A program made the position numbers and the translations under genes. From Plasmopara viticola (lineage: Eukaryota > Oomycota > Peronosporomycetes > Peronosporales > Peronosporaceae), in assembly GCA_001695595.3 (NCBI GenBank), contig MBPM02000036.1, forward strand, positions 434,001-498,000: DNA of 64,000 bases, written 5' to 3'. This document shows, one piece after another, positions 32,940-44,178 of this stretch. The notes under the pieces are model-generated. The model searched no databases, had not been told where the DNA came from, and worked only from the letters and a program-made list of their open reading frames with translations. The stretch's first letter is position 1; each line of letters starts with the position of its first letter.

Positions 32940-34000
32940 GCGCCGCCATCTCTGTTTTTTGTCAAAAAAAAGTGAAACAAATTCTTGTGTAAAAAAACCA
33001 TTTGACAGGAAAAAAAAATTGTTTCATAGAATTAGTACAGCTCCATGTACACCTCGTCGTGCGGGTTGAATGGGTGAATGTACATTAAATTAGACGCTTT
33101 AGGAATCATCCCATTGATATGGCGAAGTAGTATTGCAAACAAAGAGTAAGAAGTTGGTGAAGAGAACAACTCATATTGTTGCACGCGATGAACAAATTAC
33201 TGCACACGTTCGCGACACGATTATACCGGCTGAACGCAAAAAAGCTTTTGCAGCAGCGAAACGTAAAAAAATATGGACAAAGCATCATTTGGATTAATTT
33301 GCAGTCAGAAAGCGTGTGAAGGAGCAAACTATTCTCGGATGAACATATCTTTCTCTACGCAGATTCAATAGTGAGGATGTACATGCTGTCAAGTCTGACT
33401 CTAGCAAGCATAGTTCACCTGCAGTAAGCGAAGGAGCTTGTTCCTTTTTTTTGGACAAAAGACTGAGAAGAGAGAAGAATGAATGACCCACAAAAAGAAC
33501 AGTGGGTAGCAATAAAGTGCTAAAATTAATGCAGGTGGTATGGGAGATGCTCTAGGAATAGCAGGAACAAAATGGTCGATGCGGGTTTTTTTACCGAGAG
33601 TTGGCGTGTCAAGTAGGGCTATGACGGGTAAGGGCCCGGCTAATTTTAGACAAATGATAGTATTAACAGCGAAGGACCTTGCTACCTGGTGAGCTATTTA
33701 AAGACGTTTGAATAATTAATTATCGCAGCGAGCGTGAAGCAAGTAATGCTTTATCGATCATGGAGGGAGCTCGTTGCTAGTGACAACGTCCCTCGGCAAG
33801 GAGATTTTAGTGAGTTTAATATGCAGGCTTTGTGCAAAACCTTTGTAGCATAGCACCATATTGCATGGAATAAGGGGGGTACGGCCCATCGTTTCGCAAA
33901 ACATAAAAATCTATCGTCGGCATTATTGGTAGGCTAGCAGCGCTCTACGTGAAAGTGTGAAGCAACGTGCTTATATTCCATGTGTTTGGTATAGACAAAG
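32940..34000. other. No recognisable gene; weak coding trace
   Basis: AT-rich with homopolymer runs. A plus-strand stretch at 33,130-33,297 lacks stops and is rich in basic residues, but it matches nothing I know. 33,600-34,000 holds only short frames. Possibly the end of the gypsy remnant. Confidence 0.35.
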
Positions 34001-35170
34001 AAACTTTCGTTAGCGGGGGATGTTATTATGTCGGTATTGGCAAAACCAAGAAATCATCTGACAAAAACATGCGATTTTGATCACTGATGCAAATCCAAAA
34101 CAAAGTTGCGCGTCTAGGTATTGCCACAATCGTCAAGACGAAAAAGAACCTAATGGAACTAAGCTCTCTGGCAAAGTAAAGCAAATAGTCGGACGTGTGC
34201 GCGAAAAAAAAAGACAATTATGAATGATCACAGAAAAGAACGTGCTGAATGATGCTGCGCAAGAAGTCATTTGTCTACACCTTAAAGAACAAAAACAATT
34301 TTATTAACAGATACAGGAGCTTTCCCTGCTTCACATCAAGGATCAGGAGAGTGCATTATGCGTTAAAAAAATTACTTACAATTTCGAGAGCAGATCTTTT
34401 AACATGCCTTGGCGTGTCAATTTGCGTGCGAAGGATAGCTTGCTGTTATCAAGTTTCAGACCGCAAAGAATGGCATTTCCTCCGATCTGCAGTATGGTAC
34501 GGCCTTCTCTGCTGCCATGGGAAAGGTGGCGGTTGCCCAGTATCTGTCAACATTTCATCCGTAATGAAATCAGCTCAACCGCGGCGACTGTCATGGAATG
34601 TTCGGGTCTCTTTTGGCCAAACATGGAAGCATTTTTTTCGCACCAGTACCAGCAGCAACAGTGCCACATGGTCGCAATTTTTTCTAGCTCGCATTGGTGG
34701 ATAGTGCAACCTTCGCGAGCACCTAAAGTTGCACCGACAATAGATTTAATTGATGAGACGCTTGCGCAAAAACAGAAGAGTTCATTGATGGGCTATTTAC
34801 CGTCAAAGGGTGATTCTTGACCATCTTGACGTGGTATCGGCTTCAGAAGTGCACACTCCCGCGCTTAATTATAGTCGTAATCGTCCATTGGGTTCGTTAA
34901 AGAGACCAAGTGCACCGCAAAGGGCATCCCAAGAATTGTTGAGACTTGTCGAGAACCCCAAACAAGTAGCAATCGTCAGGTCATACTTTACGAATATGCG
35001 AATAGGGTCCGGCGCTAGTATTAGTACTTTTCCCTATTAATCCTGATAGAGTGGCGTTTGAAGTGGCACCTCCCGCGGTCCATCTTGACGCCCTGGGTTT
35101 CGCTGACGAGTGGAAATATTTTTCGTGGATCACAGTCATTACCGCGTCACTGCTAGAGGAGCATGTATCA
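34000..35170 (+). pseudogene. Decayed coding region, unknown family
   Basis: Plus-strand frames at 34,249-34,704, 34,404-34,820 and 34,810-35,040 overlap, suggesting one eroded gene with frame changes. Blocks APQRASQELLRLVE, RSYFTN and, further on, VHLDALGFADEW recur on the minus strand at 2,220-2,580. It runs toward the LTR at 35,438. No domain is recognised. Confidence 0.42.
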
Positions 35171-35437
35171 TTGACGGAGAATAATTAAGATTAAGGGTAC
35201 TTTTTCCCAAAAATCGCTCTAGACTCTCTCATAGTGACATCAGGTTGTGCATACAATATATGACAGTGGTTGAGAAGGTTAGGCCTGAATAGAGCTGGCC
35301 TTCACTTTTTTTCTGCTGATCGACTTTTTGTGCAATTATTGACACTTAAATATCTTTACAGCCGTCAAAGTCCGAGTAGATGGTGCAGGAGTGCTATAAA
35401 GACTAGGGTGTGGGAGGTTATTAATGGCTTCTATTAG

Positions 35438-35902
35438 TTAATATGAGTACTGTCCATATAATTGTTTTGCTTGTTCAATTTTGCCGCAACGATAAAGTTG
35501 GGGTCTCACGTTTCTTTTGGATTTAGTCAATTTGTCTCGTCAACATGAAACATTGCTCTTATACTTCGGCTACTTTATCGACGCCGCGAGGAAAGTTAAT
35601 TCAAAGGTTTCTATCCCTTTCACTTTGGGCACTGTGCGGCTCTAATTGACGTACTAAATATACTTGCGAGGCTTATATTTTCTCAAATTAATGATTCACG
35701 AATCGATCTATCAGTCTGGGATCGCCTTTTGACACAAACGTTAAATAAGAGTGTGACGCTGCAACATGACTGATCGCTGTACAGTCATGTTGCAGCGTCA
35801 CACTCTTAGATTATAAAGCATTTCCCTTTCAGATGTAATTGCCATCTGAAACGAGATTAGCTCTAGAGCAGCTTCACAAATATGTAATTTCATATAATTA
35901 CA
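35438..35902 (-). repeat. LTR of gypsy G1 with internal hairpin
   Basis: Minus-strand copy ending (plus strand) in tataattaca, the TGTAAT-type start; the other end is eroded near taatatgagtac. Landmarks of the family are in order, interrupted by the hairpin at 35,746-35,808. Together with its flank (34,750-35,437) it is the inverse of 1,483-2,590. Confidence 0.7.
35746..35808. repeat. Perfect 27 bp hairpin
   Basis: Arms 35,746-35,772 and 35,782-35,808 are exact reverse complements (27 of 27) around a 9 bp loop atcgctgta. Other LTR copies have one arm only (tgacgctgcaatatgactgt), so the second arm is an inverted duplication, as expected from a template switch. Confidence 0.95.
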
Positions 35903-36240
35903 AATGATTCTTTACGGCGAATTAAAAATTCATCTTCCGGAGATCCATTTAGTACACTTTAATTGTCCCAAAGAATGGCAAGGTCGCTTTCGTTTTATCA
36001 ACTTTTTCCTCACGTGTTAAATGACTGCTTGAAATTCTAAGTTCTCTTGCTGATGCGCTTTCGTACTGGTCAGATTACGAGTTGGATAATAGCAGAATTT
36101 AAAAACTCTATCGGCAAATAACGTTTGTCCGACATATATAACGGGTGCCGATCAATAACCTCTAAAATAAAATTTGGAGGCGTAGATGATTACATATTGG
36201 TGACTATGATTACAGAAAATTTGCTGCGAGTAGACAAATG
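35903..36240. other. Intergenic, probable retroelement
   Basis: AT-rich with no gene. Words near 36,050-36,150 resemble, inverted, 1,250-1,350, which hints at retroelement flank shared with the left edge of the window. Confidence 0.3.
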
Positions 36241-37000
36241 ATATGCGCAATAACATGTTAGATCCGGCAGAGTCGTTCTTCCGAGCGATCAAGCTGAAAG
36301 TACAATATTGTTTCGGTGGCACGTAATGCTATAAATACCGGTCATTAACATCTCGGATGCAATGGTGTCGGATAGGGATCGGCGATTTGTCGCTACGGCT
36401 TAGCAAAGACTATCTTAGCTATTAGGAGCCCGTTGGATTATTTCTGCAGCAGACCATCCATCAAGTAATGGTAAGACGGAAAGAACCAATTGTACGTACT
36501 TCGCAGCGTGTGTGCTAAGATCGTTCGATACTTTTCTATGTTGGCAGTCAACAAGTGCGAGCTTTGTGCATAGCCCGCCGAGGTTCTAGGTAAAGAGTAC
36601 CATTTAATGAATCTTAATTAGCCGATTGAGCAAGTAAAACTCGCCTTGTACGGTATCAGAACAACAGCATTGCTCCTCGATTGTGATTTCAGATAACAAA
36701 AACTTTTAGAGTCAATTGTTGTACACCAAACCTAGCATTTCAAACATACTTTGGAAGTGCGTTCTTTAGGTAGGCTGAGCATGTTCAAAGTGGACAATCC
36801 GCGAAGCGATAATTGAACCGAGCGAATAAATCGGGTCGTCGAAGTCGGGCTGCGCAGTATCATTAAAGCGTAGGAGCGGTATGTTCTCACTCGTTGAATT
36901 TGACTCGAGTAATACCAATCGTGCTCTGACCGTTTACACGTTGTTTACCGAAATAGAGCTGGCTAATTCTGATCGTCATTTTTTCCACTATCAGGGATAT
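36241..37000 (+). pseudogene. Second gypsy-type integrase core, family G2
   Basis: At 36,362-36,490 one frame reads VSDRDRRFVATA, a stop, QRLS, a stop, LLGARWIISAADHPSSNGKTERTN. This spans the second catalytic Asp (SDRD) to the catalytic Glu (TER). Both stops are TAG. The sequence differs from G1 integrase (SDRDTKFASKLW), so it is another lineage. Downstream ~36,590-36,720 matches the fold-back at 461-770. Confidence 0.75.
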
Positions 37001-39259
37001 CAATCCTCCTCTTCACGCCCACGATAGGAAAGTGAGTTAATAAATGACACATGGTTCGTTCGAGTCAAGATAGCAGAAAGCCAAGATACCAAAAGCGTAC
37101 TTTGTTCGGAAAGGATACAACCATTCAAGAGTTTAAGATTAGAGCTTTGGTTTCATTGACAACGTCACGAATGGCTACAAATTACGACGTTACTATGCGC
37201 GTGCTCTTAGCATTCATCAAATCCTGCATAAGCATTTCATTAGACGTAGTAATTTGCTCTGTTACTGCACGTAAGTCTTCATCAGAACTAAAATACATGC
37301 TTTGCGCCCGCAATTTGTTAGTAGAATCAGTTAACCCTTAAAAGACAACTCACCTAAGCCTAGAGATGCAAATTCATATTGATCATAGCTTATTCAAATA
37401 TCTTCATGGTGGATTTGTTGGCATCGTCTTGGGATGATCGACAGCAATGCCAACTCATTTCTTTCCAAATTGTGTAAGCTCGACGGTTACTTTACATTTT
37501 AATTCGTTTTACTTAACATTTCCGGACCTCTGTTTTCATATAACGTGCGGTAAAAATACCACAATTTAGTCATTAAACATCCGTTGCTTTTGATCCCAGA
37601 TTTTTACGGCCATCGATCAGTCCTGATGATGCCGTTTTAGTGGATCTTCCAAGTTCGGTAAAGCAGAATAATTGCGCCACTTCACAAAGAGCTGTTGAAG
37701 TTTGTATAATTGCATCTGCTTTAAAGTGCACACAGTGTGAAGTTACCACTGGCTTTTGCAGTCAAGTAGAGCAAAAAAAGATTGTGTGTTCTCTTGAAAA
37801 AAGTAGTTGCTCCTAAGAGACCGAATCTACAATCTTATCATTGCTCCCGAGGTTGACCGTGGCGGACAGGCCGCGAATTCCCATAAAAGAATACCGGACC
37901 CTTCATGTCCCAGAGGAGAAGATGTATTCATTTGACCATATGGCGTGTAGAAATTATCGTTGGATCTACCGCCGCACGCCGCAGTATGAGAACTCTGGAA
38001 TGTGTCGAGAAATTGCTTCCTTTCTCATGAGCTCTCAGGATCGGCTGGCCGCTAAGACAGCACAGCACTGTTGGCTTTCGGTATTTCTACCTCATTTTTA
38101 AAACCCTGGTGGCTAACATTTTCACGCTCGCCGTATAGATATTCGTGCTCGCCTTTTCCAACAGGGTCGAGTGTAGAGGCCACGCTTCGAAGAGCACCTC
38201 AGGTCTCATATGAGGTTCGAAGCCTTTAGAATAGTCTATCTCTGGAGACGTAAGTATACGTTCTTCATGTCAACGTTCTTATCACATGCGGCATTCCATG
38301 GACGGATTCGGCTAGGTGCGTCTGTAGGTTAATTAGGGTGCGCCTTCTCTAAAGGTTTATATAAGACATATCATTAAAGAAAAAAACAATGTGTAACACT
38401 TCCAACTTCCAAATTGCCGAAAGGCCGGACGTTGCAAGCTTGGGTGCATTGCTAGTCAGATTCATTCTACGTAATTAGCCAAGTGAATCATAAATTTGAG
38501 GCTAAGCAGGTTTTAGGCTTGACAAGATGCTAGACCAGTAGGAGTCAGTAGGCGACTTGCGTGACAGGATAATGTGACCTAACTGTTGAGTTATTAACTC
38601 AAAGTGATTCGAACGGTATCGTCAAAGCGTTGGTAGTCTCAAGCTATTAAACTCTTCATCTAAATGGGCTCACTGTATTCGAAAAAGTGTCCTAAACCAA
38701 GCTGAAGGCGTACTTAAGTCAGAAAATTTTAAGTGGTAAAGAAGCCAAACAAGAGGAAGGAAAAAAGACGCACAGGGCAGTAACCTGACTTTGTTGCTTT
38801 ACTTTGTGTAGTTTATGATTAATTGGGAAGGCATTGAGTCTACTACAAGCTTAGGCTTAAACAATTTTGGCTTTGTAACATGCCAAAAAGCGTTGAGATG
38901 ATGCAAGCGCCACACCCAGAACTCCCGCAACAACAAATGGTGATAAGAATGTCCCCTAAATACCAGTGCGAGTCATGGGTATAAGTTTGTAAGTGATTGA
39001 ATGTCCTAAATGGCGCATGTTCCTCAAGAAATTCGTGCAATTTCGTTCTTTGTACACAAGCCAGTTATAGCCGAGATATACCATAACGTGCACATGGAAG
39101 GTCTTGCGCATAAGACCAACATTTTTCGCAGTCGATGCAATCCTAGAGACTCCATTTGCCGAGGTAATTTATTGAAGGCTTTGATTGACGTAACCGTTTT
39201 TTGTCGTCTTGCGAGAATGTTCTTTGAAGTCATCGGCAAAGGAGGCCGTTGGCACCAGA
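37001..39259. other. Gene-poor stretch with copia-like fragment
   Basis: Mostly unrecognised. 37,841-38,101 encodes an 86-codon plus frame whose MYSFDHMACRNYRWIY block resembles IYAFDYIAYQNFSLIY at ~54,880, so it is a fragment of the copia-like element. A frame at 37,051-37,341 has no recognisable relative. 38,100-39,259 holds no gene or repeat I can name. Confidence 0.4.
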
Positions 39260-39349
39260 AAACACGGCTTCTGACGCGTTAATAAGCGCCAGTTCGCGGT
39301 CGGTCACGAAAGCTGATGGTACGACGGAGAATTGCCGAAACACGTGCAC

Positions 39350-40101
39350 GATTAAGCGGTTTGCCCAGACATATTTCTTCCTGTTCTGCTACCATAAAGC
39401 TGTATGCGAATGTGAACGTTTGCGCCGTGGCGTGGCTATGACCCCCACAACGTGCAGTAGTGGCAATCGTAGACGATTCATCTTGTAGGTGGATATGGTT
39501 AAAAGGAGCTGCAGATCTCCTTCGCTGAGAAAGAGACGATGACGAGGTTGGTAAGCCACCGCTATTCGTCAAAATTGGATGGGTACGGCGCATTAACAGA
39601 GGCAACAATCCACAGGCCGTCAAGCAGTGTGGCAAGGGGTGAGCGACCTGCCAAAATACGTCTGCGATCAGCGTTTTGTATGTTGTAGACATCGCGAGGT
39701 GTTGTCGTGATGCCGGGGTCGTTACAACGATACGTGTCGGGGCCACACGTGCGCAACACAAGCTCAAAACCTTCTGTTTCTGACCAGCCGTGAGGGTCCG
39801 GCACTTGGGATGCACCACGCCGTCAGCGAAAGTTTCGTGGATGTGTTGACCGTGGTCAATCTCTACCGCTCAATGATGTCATCTCGTTGTTGTGTCTACA
39901 ATTGGCAGATCTTTATCGCAAGTTGGCAGCCAATGAGCCGGATTTCGCGCTTGCGTTTTCGTTTTTGGTGCAAGGCGTGTGTGACCTCAATATTATTCTA
40001 GGTCTAATGTGTTTATGAATCTGTAAAAAATAAGCTAAAGTAGCATGATCCTAGAGAGACTGTTGTGGTATAGTTTCAACATTACGCCGTAGACAATCAT
40101 T
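39350..40101. repeat. Duplicated block of unknown origin, copy 2
   Basis: Copy of 18,421-19,110, directly 5' of a gypsy LTR. A 179-codon minus frame (39,279-39,818) is open here but broken in copy 1; the CGGHSHATAQT peptide is kept in both. The plus strand keeps the QLADLYR peptide. The coding strand and family are unresolved. There is no J-domain sequence on the 5' side here, unlike copy 1. Confidence 0.5.
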
Positions 40102-41512
40102 TGTAGTCATGTGTAATCCCGTATTTGCGAAGTTACTATTGAGCTAACCTGAGTACTATTAATGATCACAGTTGGAAGGAAAGAGTTATAGATTTTAAAG
40201 TTTGACGTTGCAATACGACTGTAGAGCGACCTGTCATATAAAAGTTTGGCTAAAGTCGAGTAACAAGCCAATCATGGCTATTAGATTAATGTGTGCATCA
40301 TTGAGCTGGAAAATTGGTAGCCTCGTGAACGTCTTAGCTAAGTTTCTTTGGAGCCGCACCAGTGCGCGATGTGAAAGGGGTAGAAATAGACCCCTGCGTC
40401 CATTCTTTCCGCAGCGTCGGCAAGAAGGCTATTTTTTTAACGAGAAAGCCTTTTATGTAGACGAGACAGAATAAACCTCCAGGAATAATGCGTGATTCTC
40501 AGATCATTTGTTGCGGTGACATTTGATAAGCACTACAATTAAATAAACTTGTTTCACCACATGCGAATTGTATTAGCGCAACAAGGCTAGACACTCCAAA
40601 CCGCCGCGATTACTTCTGTCGCTGGACGTCCCACGGGGCAGATGGGACGACATTGGAATGGACTTCATCGTGTTTTTACCGAAAACCAAAAGTGATTATA
40701 ACGCCGTCATGATGATTGTTGATTGCTTAACAAGAAGAGCCAAGTTCATCGCTAAGAAGACCATCGATGATACTGCAGAAATCACAAATGTCTACATATA
40801 GAATTATATGAAGGAACATTGCATACCGAGGGCCACTGTGTCCGACCGAGACACTAAGTTCGCATCCAAGTTATGGCAAGCAATCGCGTTTGCTGTGGAA
40901 ACGCAACGCAAGTTGGCTTCGGTCTTTAGGCCACAAATGGATAAACAAACGAAAAAAACCAAACATTTTAATAGAAAATCTCCGAGGTGTCGTCTCCCAG
41001 CTCAGAATGGTTTAGATGACTTTTTCGTATTTGGCTGCGATGGCCTTTTAATCAACGAGTAAATTACACGATCGGAATGCCACCTATCGAAAAGGAAACA
41101 AGCATTCGTAGTCATATGTAAACCCACATCTTTATATTCACTCTAGAGCCAACCTGGGTACTGATGGCGATTAAAAAGTAAAAGCTTTTCAGCATTTTTT
41201 CGACGCTGCGGTATGACTGTAGAGCGGTCTATATTATTGAATAATTGAGTCAAAAGGTTAACTCTGGCTGAGAAATTGATGTGTGTATCATCGATTAGAG
41301 GAAAGACAATCCTCACGATTATCTTGAGTAAGTCTACTTGGGGCCGAAGCAGCGCCCAAAGTGAAAGGGATAGGAGCCCCCGTGTCATTTTTTTCTCGCA
41401 GCGTCGACAAGAATAGATGAAGTACAAAAGGAGCACTTGTCTGTGTTGACGGGACAAATCTATATTATGTTGACGAGGCAAATTGAACTCGTTCTCTGGT
41501 ACACGTATTACA
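40102..41512 (+). mobile_element. Gypsy G1 element 2, internally deleted
   Basis: 5' LTR 40,102-~40,545, integrase core ~40,590-41,060, 3' LTR 41,107-41,512 (ends gtattaca). Same architecture as element 1 but with a shorter interior. It lies at the same place relative to its effector (E6) and its 5' block, so it is a duplicate of element 1 rather than a new insertion. Confidence 0.8.
40590..41062 (+). pseudogene. Gypsy G1 integrase fragment, element 2
   Basis: Keeps WDDIGMDFIVFLP, MMIVDCLTRRAKFIAKK and, after a stop, SDRDTKFASKLWQAIAFAVETQRKLASV. The third catalytic block reads QMDKQTKKTKHF; the usual Glu of QTER is Lys. Dead remnant, part of element 2. Confidence 0.8.
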
Positions 41513-41970
41513 TATATAAGTTAAACATAATGATAATCGTACTTGTCGAGAGGCAGCGACGAAGTTTAGATTAGGATACAAATCGCGTTTAGACATTCTT
41601 TACCTACGTAACTAGTCGTTAAAGCAGATTTTCCGACGACCAGAGAAGGTTTCGTGCGCTCTTCTACAAGCAGTTGCTATTGGAATGGGCAAATCTATTA
41701 AATTTAATACGTGTAGTTGGTAAGGCTACATTGGTAGACAATTAGCAGTACGGTACTGGCGTACACAGACTTTTATGTAGGCTGCGTACGAGGAAGAGTT
41801 TAGACTGACATGTCTTTTATTGATCACCATTGTCTAACTTGATAAATGCAGTTCCAATACAGATCAGAACACACGTATCGATACGGTGTGATTATTTCTC
41901 GCTTCCTACTGTGTTTTCTACTCAAGTTAAATATGTAATACCCAAGCAGCTAAATACTATAAGGTGATAG

Positions 41971-42257
41971 AATTCAAGCTACCGAAACCCACGCGCTAGG
42001 ACTTAGCCGTCTCTATCGCGGGATGCTGGTAGCAATCCGACCCATATTGGGACCGGGTTCCGTACTCCTCATTACACTATGGCGCTTTTTCGGTCGGTGG
42101 GGCGTCCCCTACCCAAACTACCCAATCGGGCGCGTTTAGGTAGGGCAGTCACACACTCGGGTGTGATGGCTCGTCCACTTTAGCGACCTATCTCCGGCTG
42201 CCTTAATTCGGATACTATGGGTATCAAACCAGCTACCTCCCGCTCGAGCCACAGAGG
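41971..42257 (-). mobile_element. tRNA-derived SINE upstream of E6
   Basis: 287 bp insertion absent from the E5 upstream region. Minus strand shows an A-box-like tggctcgagcgg (42,240-42,251) and a B-box-like ggtttgatacc (42,220-42,230), as in a shortened tRNA. Flanked by 14 bp target repeats ctataaggtgatag and ctacaagatgatag (41,957-41,970; 42,258-42,271; 12 of 14 match). Its GC content exceeds that of the flanks. Confidence 0.82.
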
Positions 42258-42458
42258 CTACAAGATGATAGACAAGATAATAGGTTGACAGCATGACTTG
42301 ATACATACACTAAATGAGCACTAAATGATGATGAACATTAAATAAAATAGGTTTTCGTGTACCACCTATCTGCGAAACAATCGTCCTTTTTGCTATCTGG
42401 TCGCATCGCACCATCCTTCATTTTGTACCAGCTGCGCAATCCAAGCCCAATTTGCACA

Positions 42459-42477
42459 CCTCACTTCGTCTCACAAC
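42459..42477 (+). promoter_or_regulatory. Putative initiator upstream of E6
   Basis: cctcacttcgtctcacaac lies just before the ATG at 42,483 and matches the E5 motif apart from a few bases. The gap to the ATG is shorter than at E1, E2 and E5 because of a small deletion. Confidence 0.35.
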
Positions 42478-42482
42478 GTCCC

Positions 42483-44178
42483 ATGCGCGTACATAACTTC
42501 GTACGTATTGCTATCCTTATTTTTGTAAATGTTGGCGCTTCTTTTGGTATTGACCCGCTTTCACGACGCGATGAAAGGATGGACACGTAAAGCAGCTACG
42601 ACCAACGTGATCACAAAAATAGCAGACACCATCGATGGAGCGTATGCAAAGACAAGTCCTCGTTTGATGACAAGGTCGATGAAGCGAGAGGACCTAAAGT
42701 TGTGGATTTTCCGAGTCGATTGTCTGTGCGCACGGTTGATTCAAATTTTAAAAGAGTCAAAACGAGTGGAACATTATCGAGCAAGGTAAGGAAAGCAAAG
42801 ATTAATGGAAATATTTTCTGGACGGTGAAAACAGATGAGCATTGGCAATTAATGGAAGAGGAAGCGAAAGATTAGTTGCATGATGGCATAAACCCAGAAA
42901 CTGTATTTTCGTCCTTAAAGCTTGAATTATCCTTCAAGAAGGCACGGACTTAGTCACGATGAAGTACGACATCAAGCTTATTTTCTGGTTTTACTTTGTA
43001 ACAAAGTACAGGATCAAGGATAGCACGGGTTCGGATTCCACAGCATTTAGCAACAAGGAGGTTTTGGAATTTCTGGCCAAACACATTCGGCTACAGAATG
43101 GTTTGAAACTGACCCCCTCGCTTCACGATGAATCACCCTTTAATCCGTATGTACCAGTGGTGTCGCTGTTTGACTCTTATCGAGACGAGCCGGGTATGGA
43201 TACATTCGCTGCGGATGTGCTGGCGTTTATGGTCACGGATTCGATCACCAAGGATCTTGTGCTTGATGAATGGCTTGTAAAGGAGGAATCACCAGCAAAC
43301 ATGTTCAAATTCTTTCTCCTTGGAGAAAACGTTGCTCCTAAAGGTACTGACGATGTATCTCTGTTTACTGCGTGGCTACAGTACGTTAGAAAGTACTTGC
43401 ACTCTGGCGCTTCGGACTTTGACATTGACCGTTTCTTTGAAAAGCAACTGCCAACGATGTTAATGCCACGTGCGATCGTGGTGTTCGAGTCCAATGCAGT
43501 TGAAAACGTGTTAGGAGATGTGGAATACCAGACTGGGAATCTTGCAGCGCATGTGCGAGGCATATGGCAGCGGTTCCCTCAAGTCTTGTTCTCTTACTGG
43601 CGCCTTTTCGACAAGAAGACTACATCGGCTACTTCTTTCCCTTTCGTGGAAGTCATTAAGTCTATTGCTTTATATGTGAGATCGAAGCCATTTAATGGCG
43701 ATCTAGTGTTTAATTTACTGAATGTTAAGCATTCGTTCGAAGAAGAGGTTGATCTGTTTCAGGTGCTTGCACGAACAGCCGACAACATTGACTATTTGCA
43801 GCCATATCAATTCCCACTCGTAACGAATTATGCACACACTATGGTGCACTACCTTTTCGATACCTCATCCAAGTTACGACTTCACGGGTATCCCAAATTT
43901 ATATTGGATAATCTTGTTGCTCGCAATGCTGAAGTGTCAGTTATCAAGAATTGGTTTCTTCTATGATGTATTATCAGCGTGTGGAAAATAAGCTTCTTAA
44001 TGAAGCCATAATCAATGTAATACTTTTATTGCAGGAAAGATTACCGTTTAAAATAGACCCGCGTGTTTCGTGGCTGACGAAAGTTGCACAATTGCAGAAT
44101 GTAGACGCCCGTATTAACTCAGCTTTCAAATTGCTGCACCACAGGGCCAGAGTGCAAAATAGATCCGGTGGTTACTAG
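42483..44178 (+). pseudogene. E6: broken LWY-type secreted effector
   Basis: Starts at the ATG at 42,483 with a family signal peptide, then meets a stop at 42,588. Further breaks include a TAG at 42,873-42,875 where E5 has Trp (GWLHE), a frame change near 42,930, a clean 335-codon stretch (42,959-43,966) covering the LWY region, and another shift near 43,950. Landmarks: FWFYFVTKY, TKDLVLDEWL, GNLAAHVRGIWQRFP. Much closer to E5 than to E2. The long middle frame could in principle be expressed but lacks a signal peptide. Confidence 0.87.

Noticed and set aside
37051..37341. 96-codon plus frame, possible gene
   Set aside because: No recognisable motif, no paralogue in the window and AT-rich surroundings; chance is as likely.
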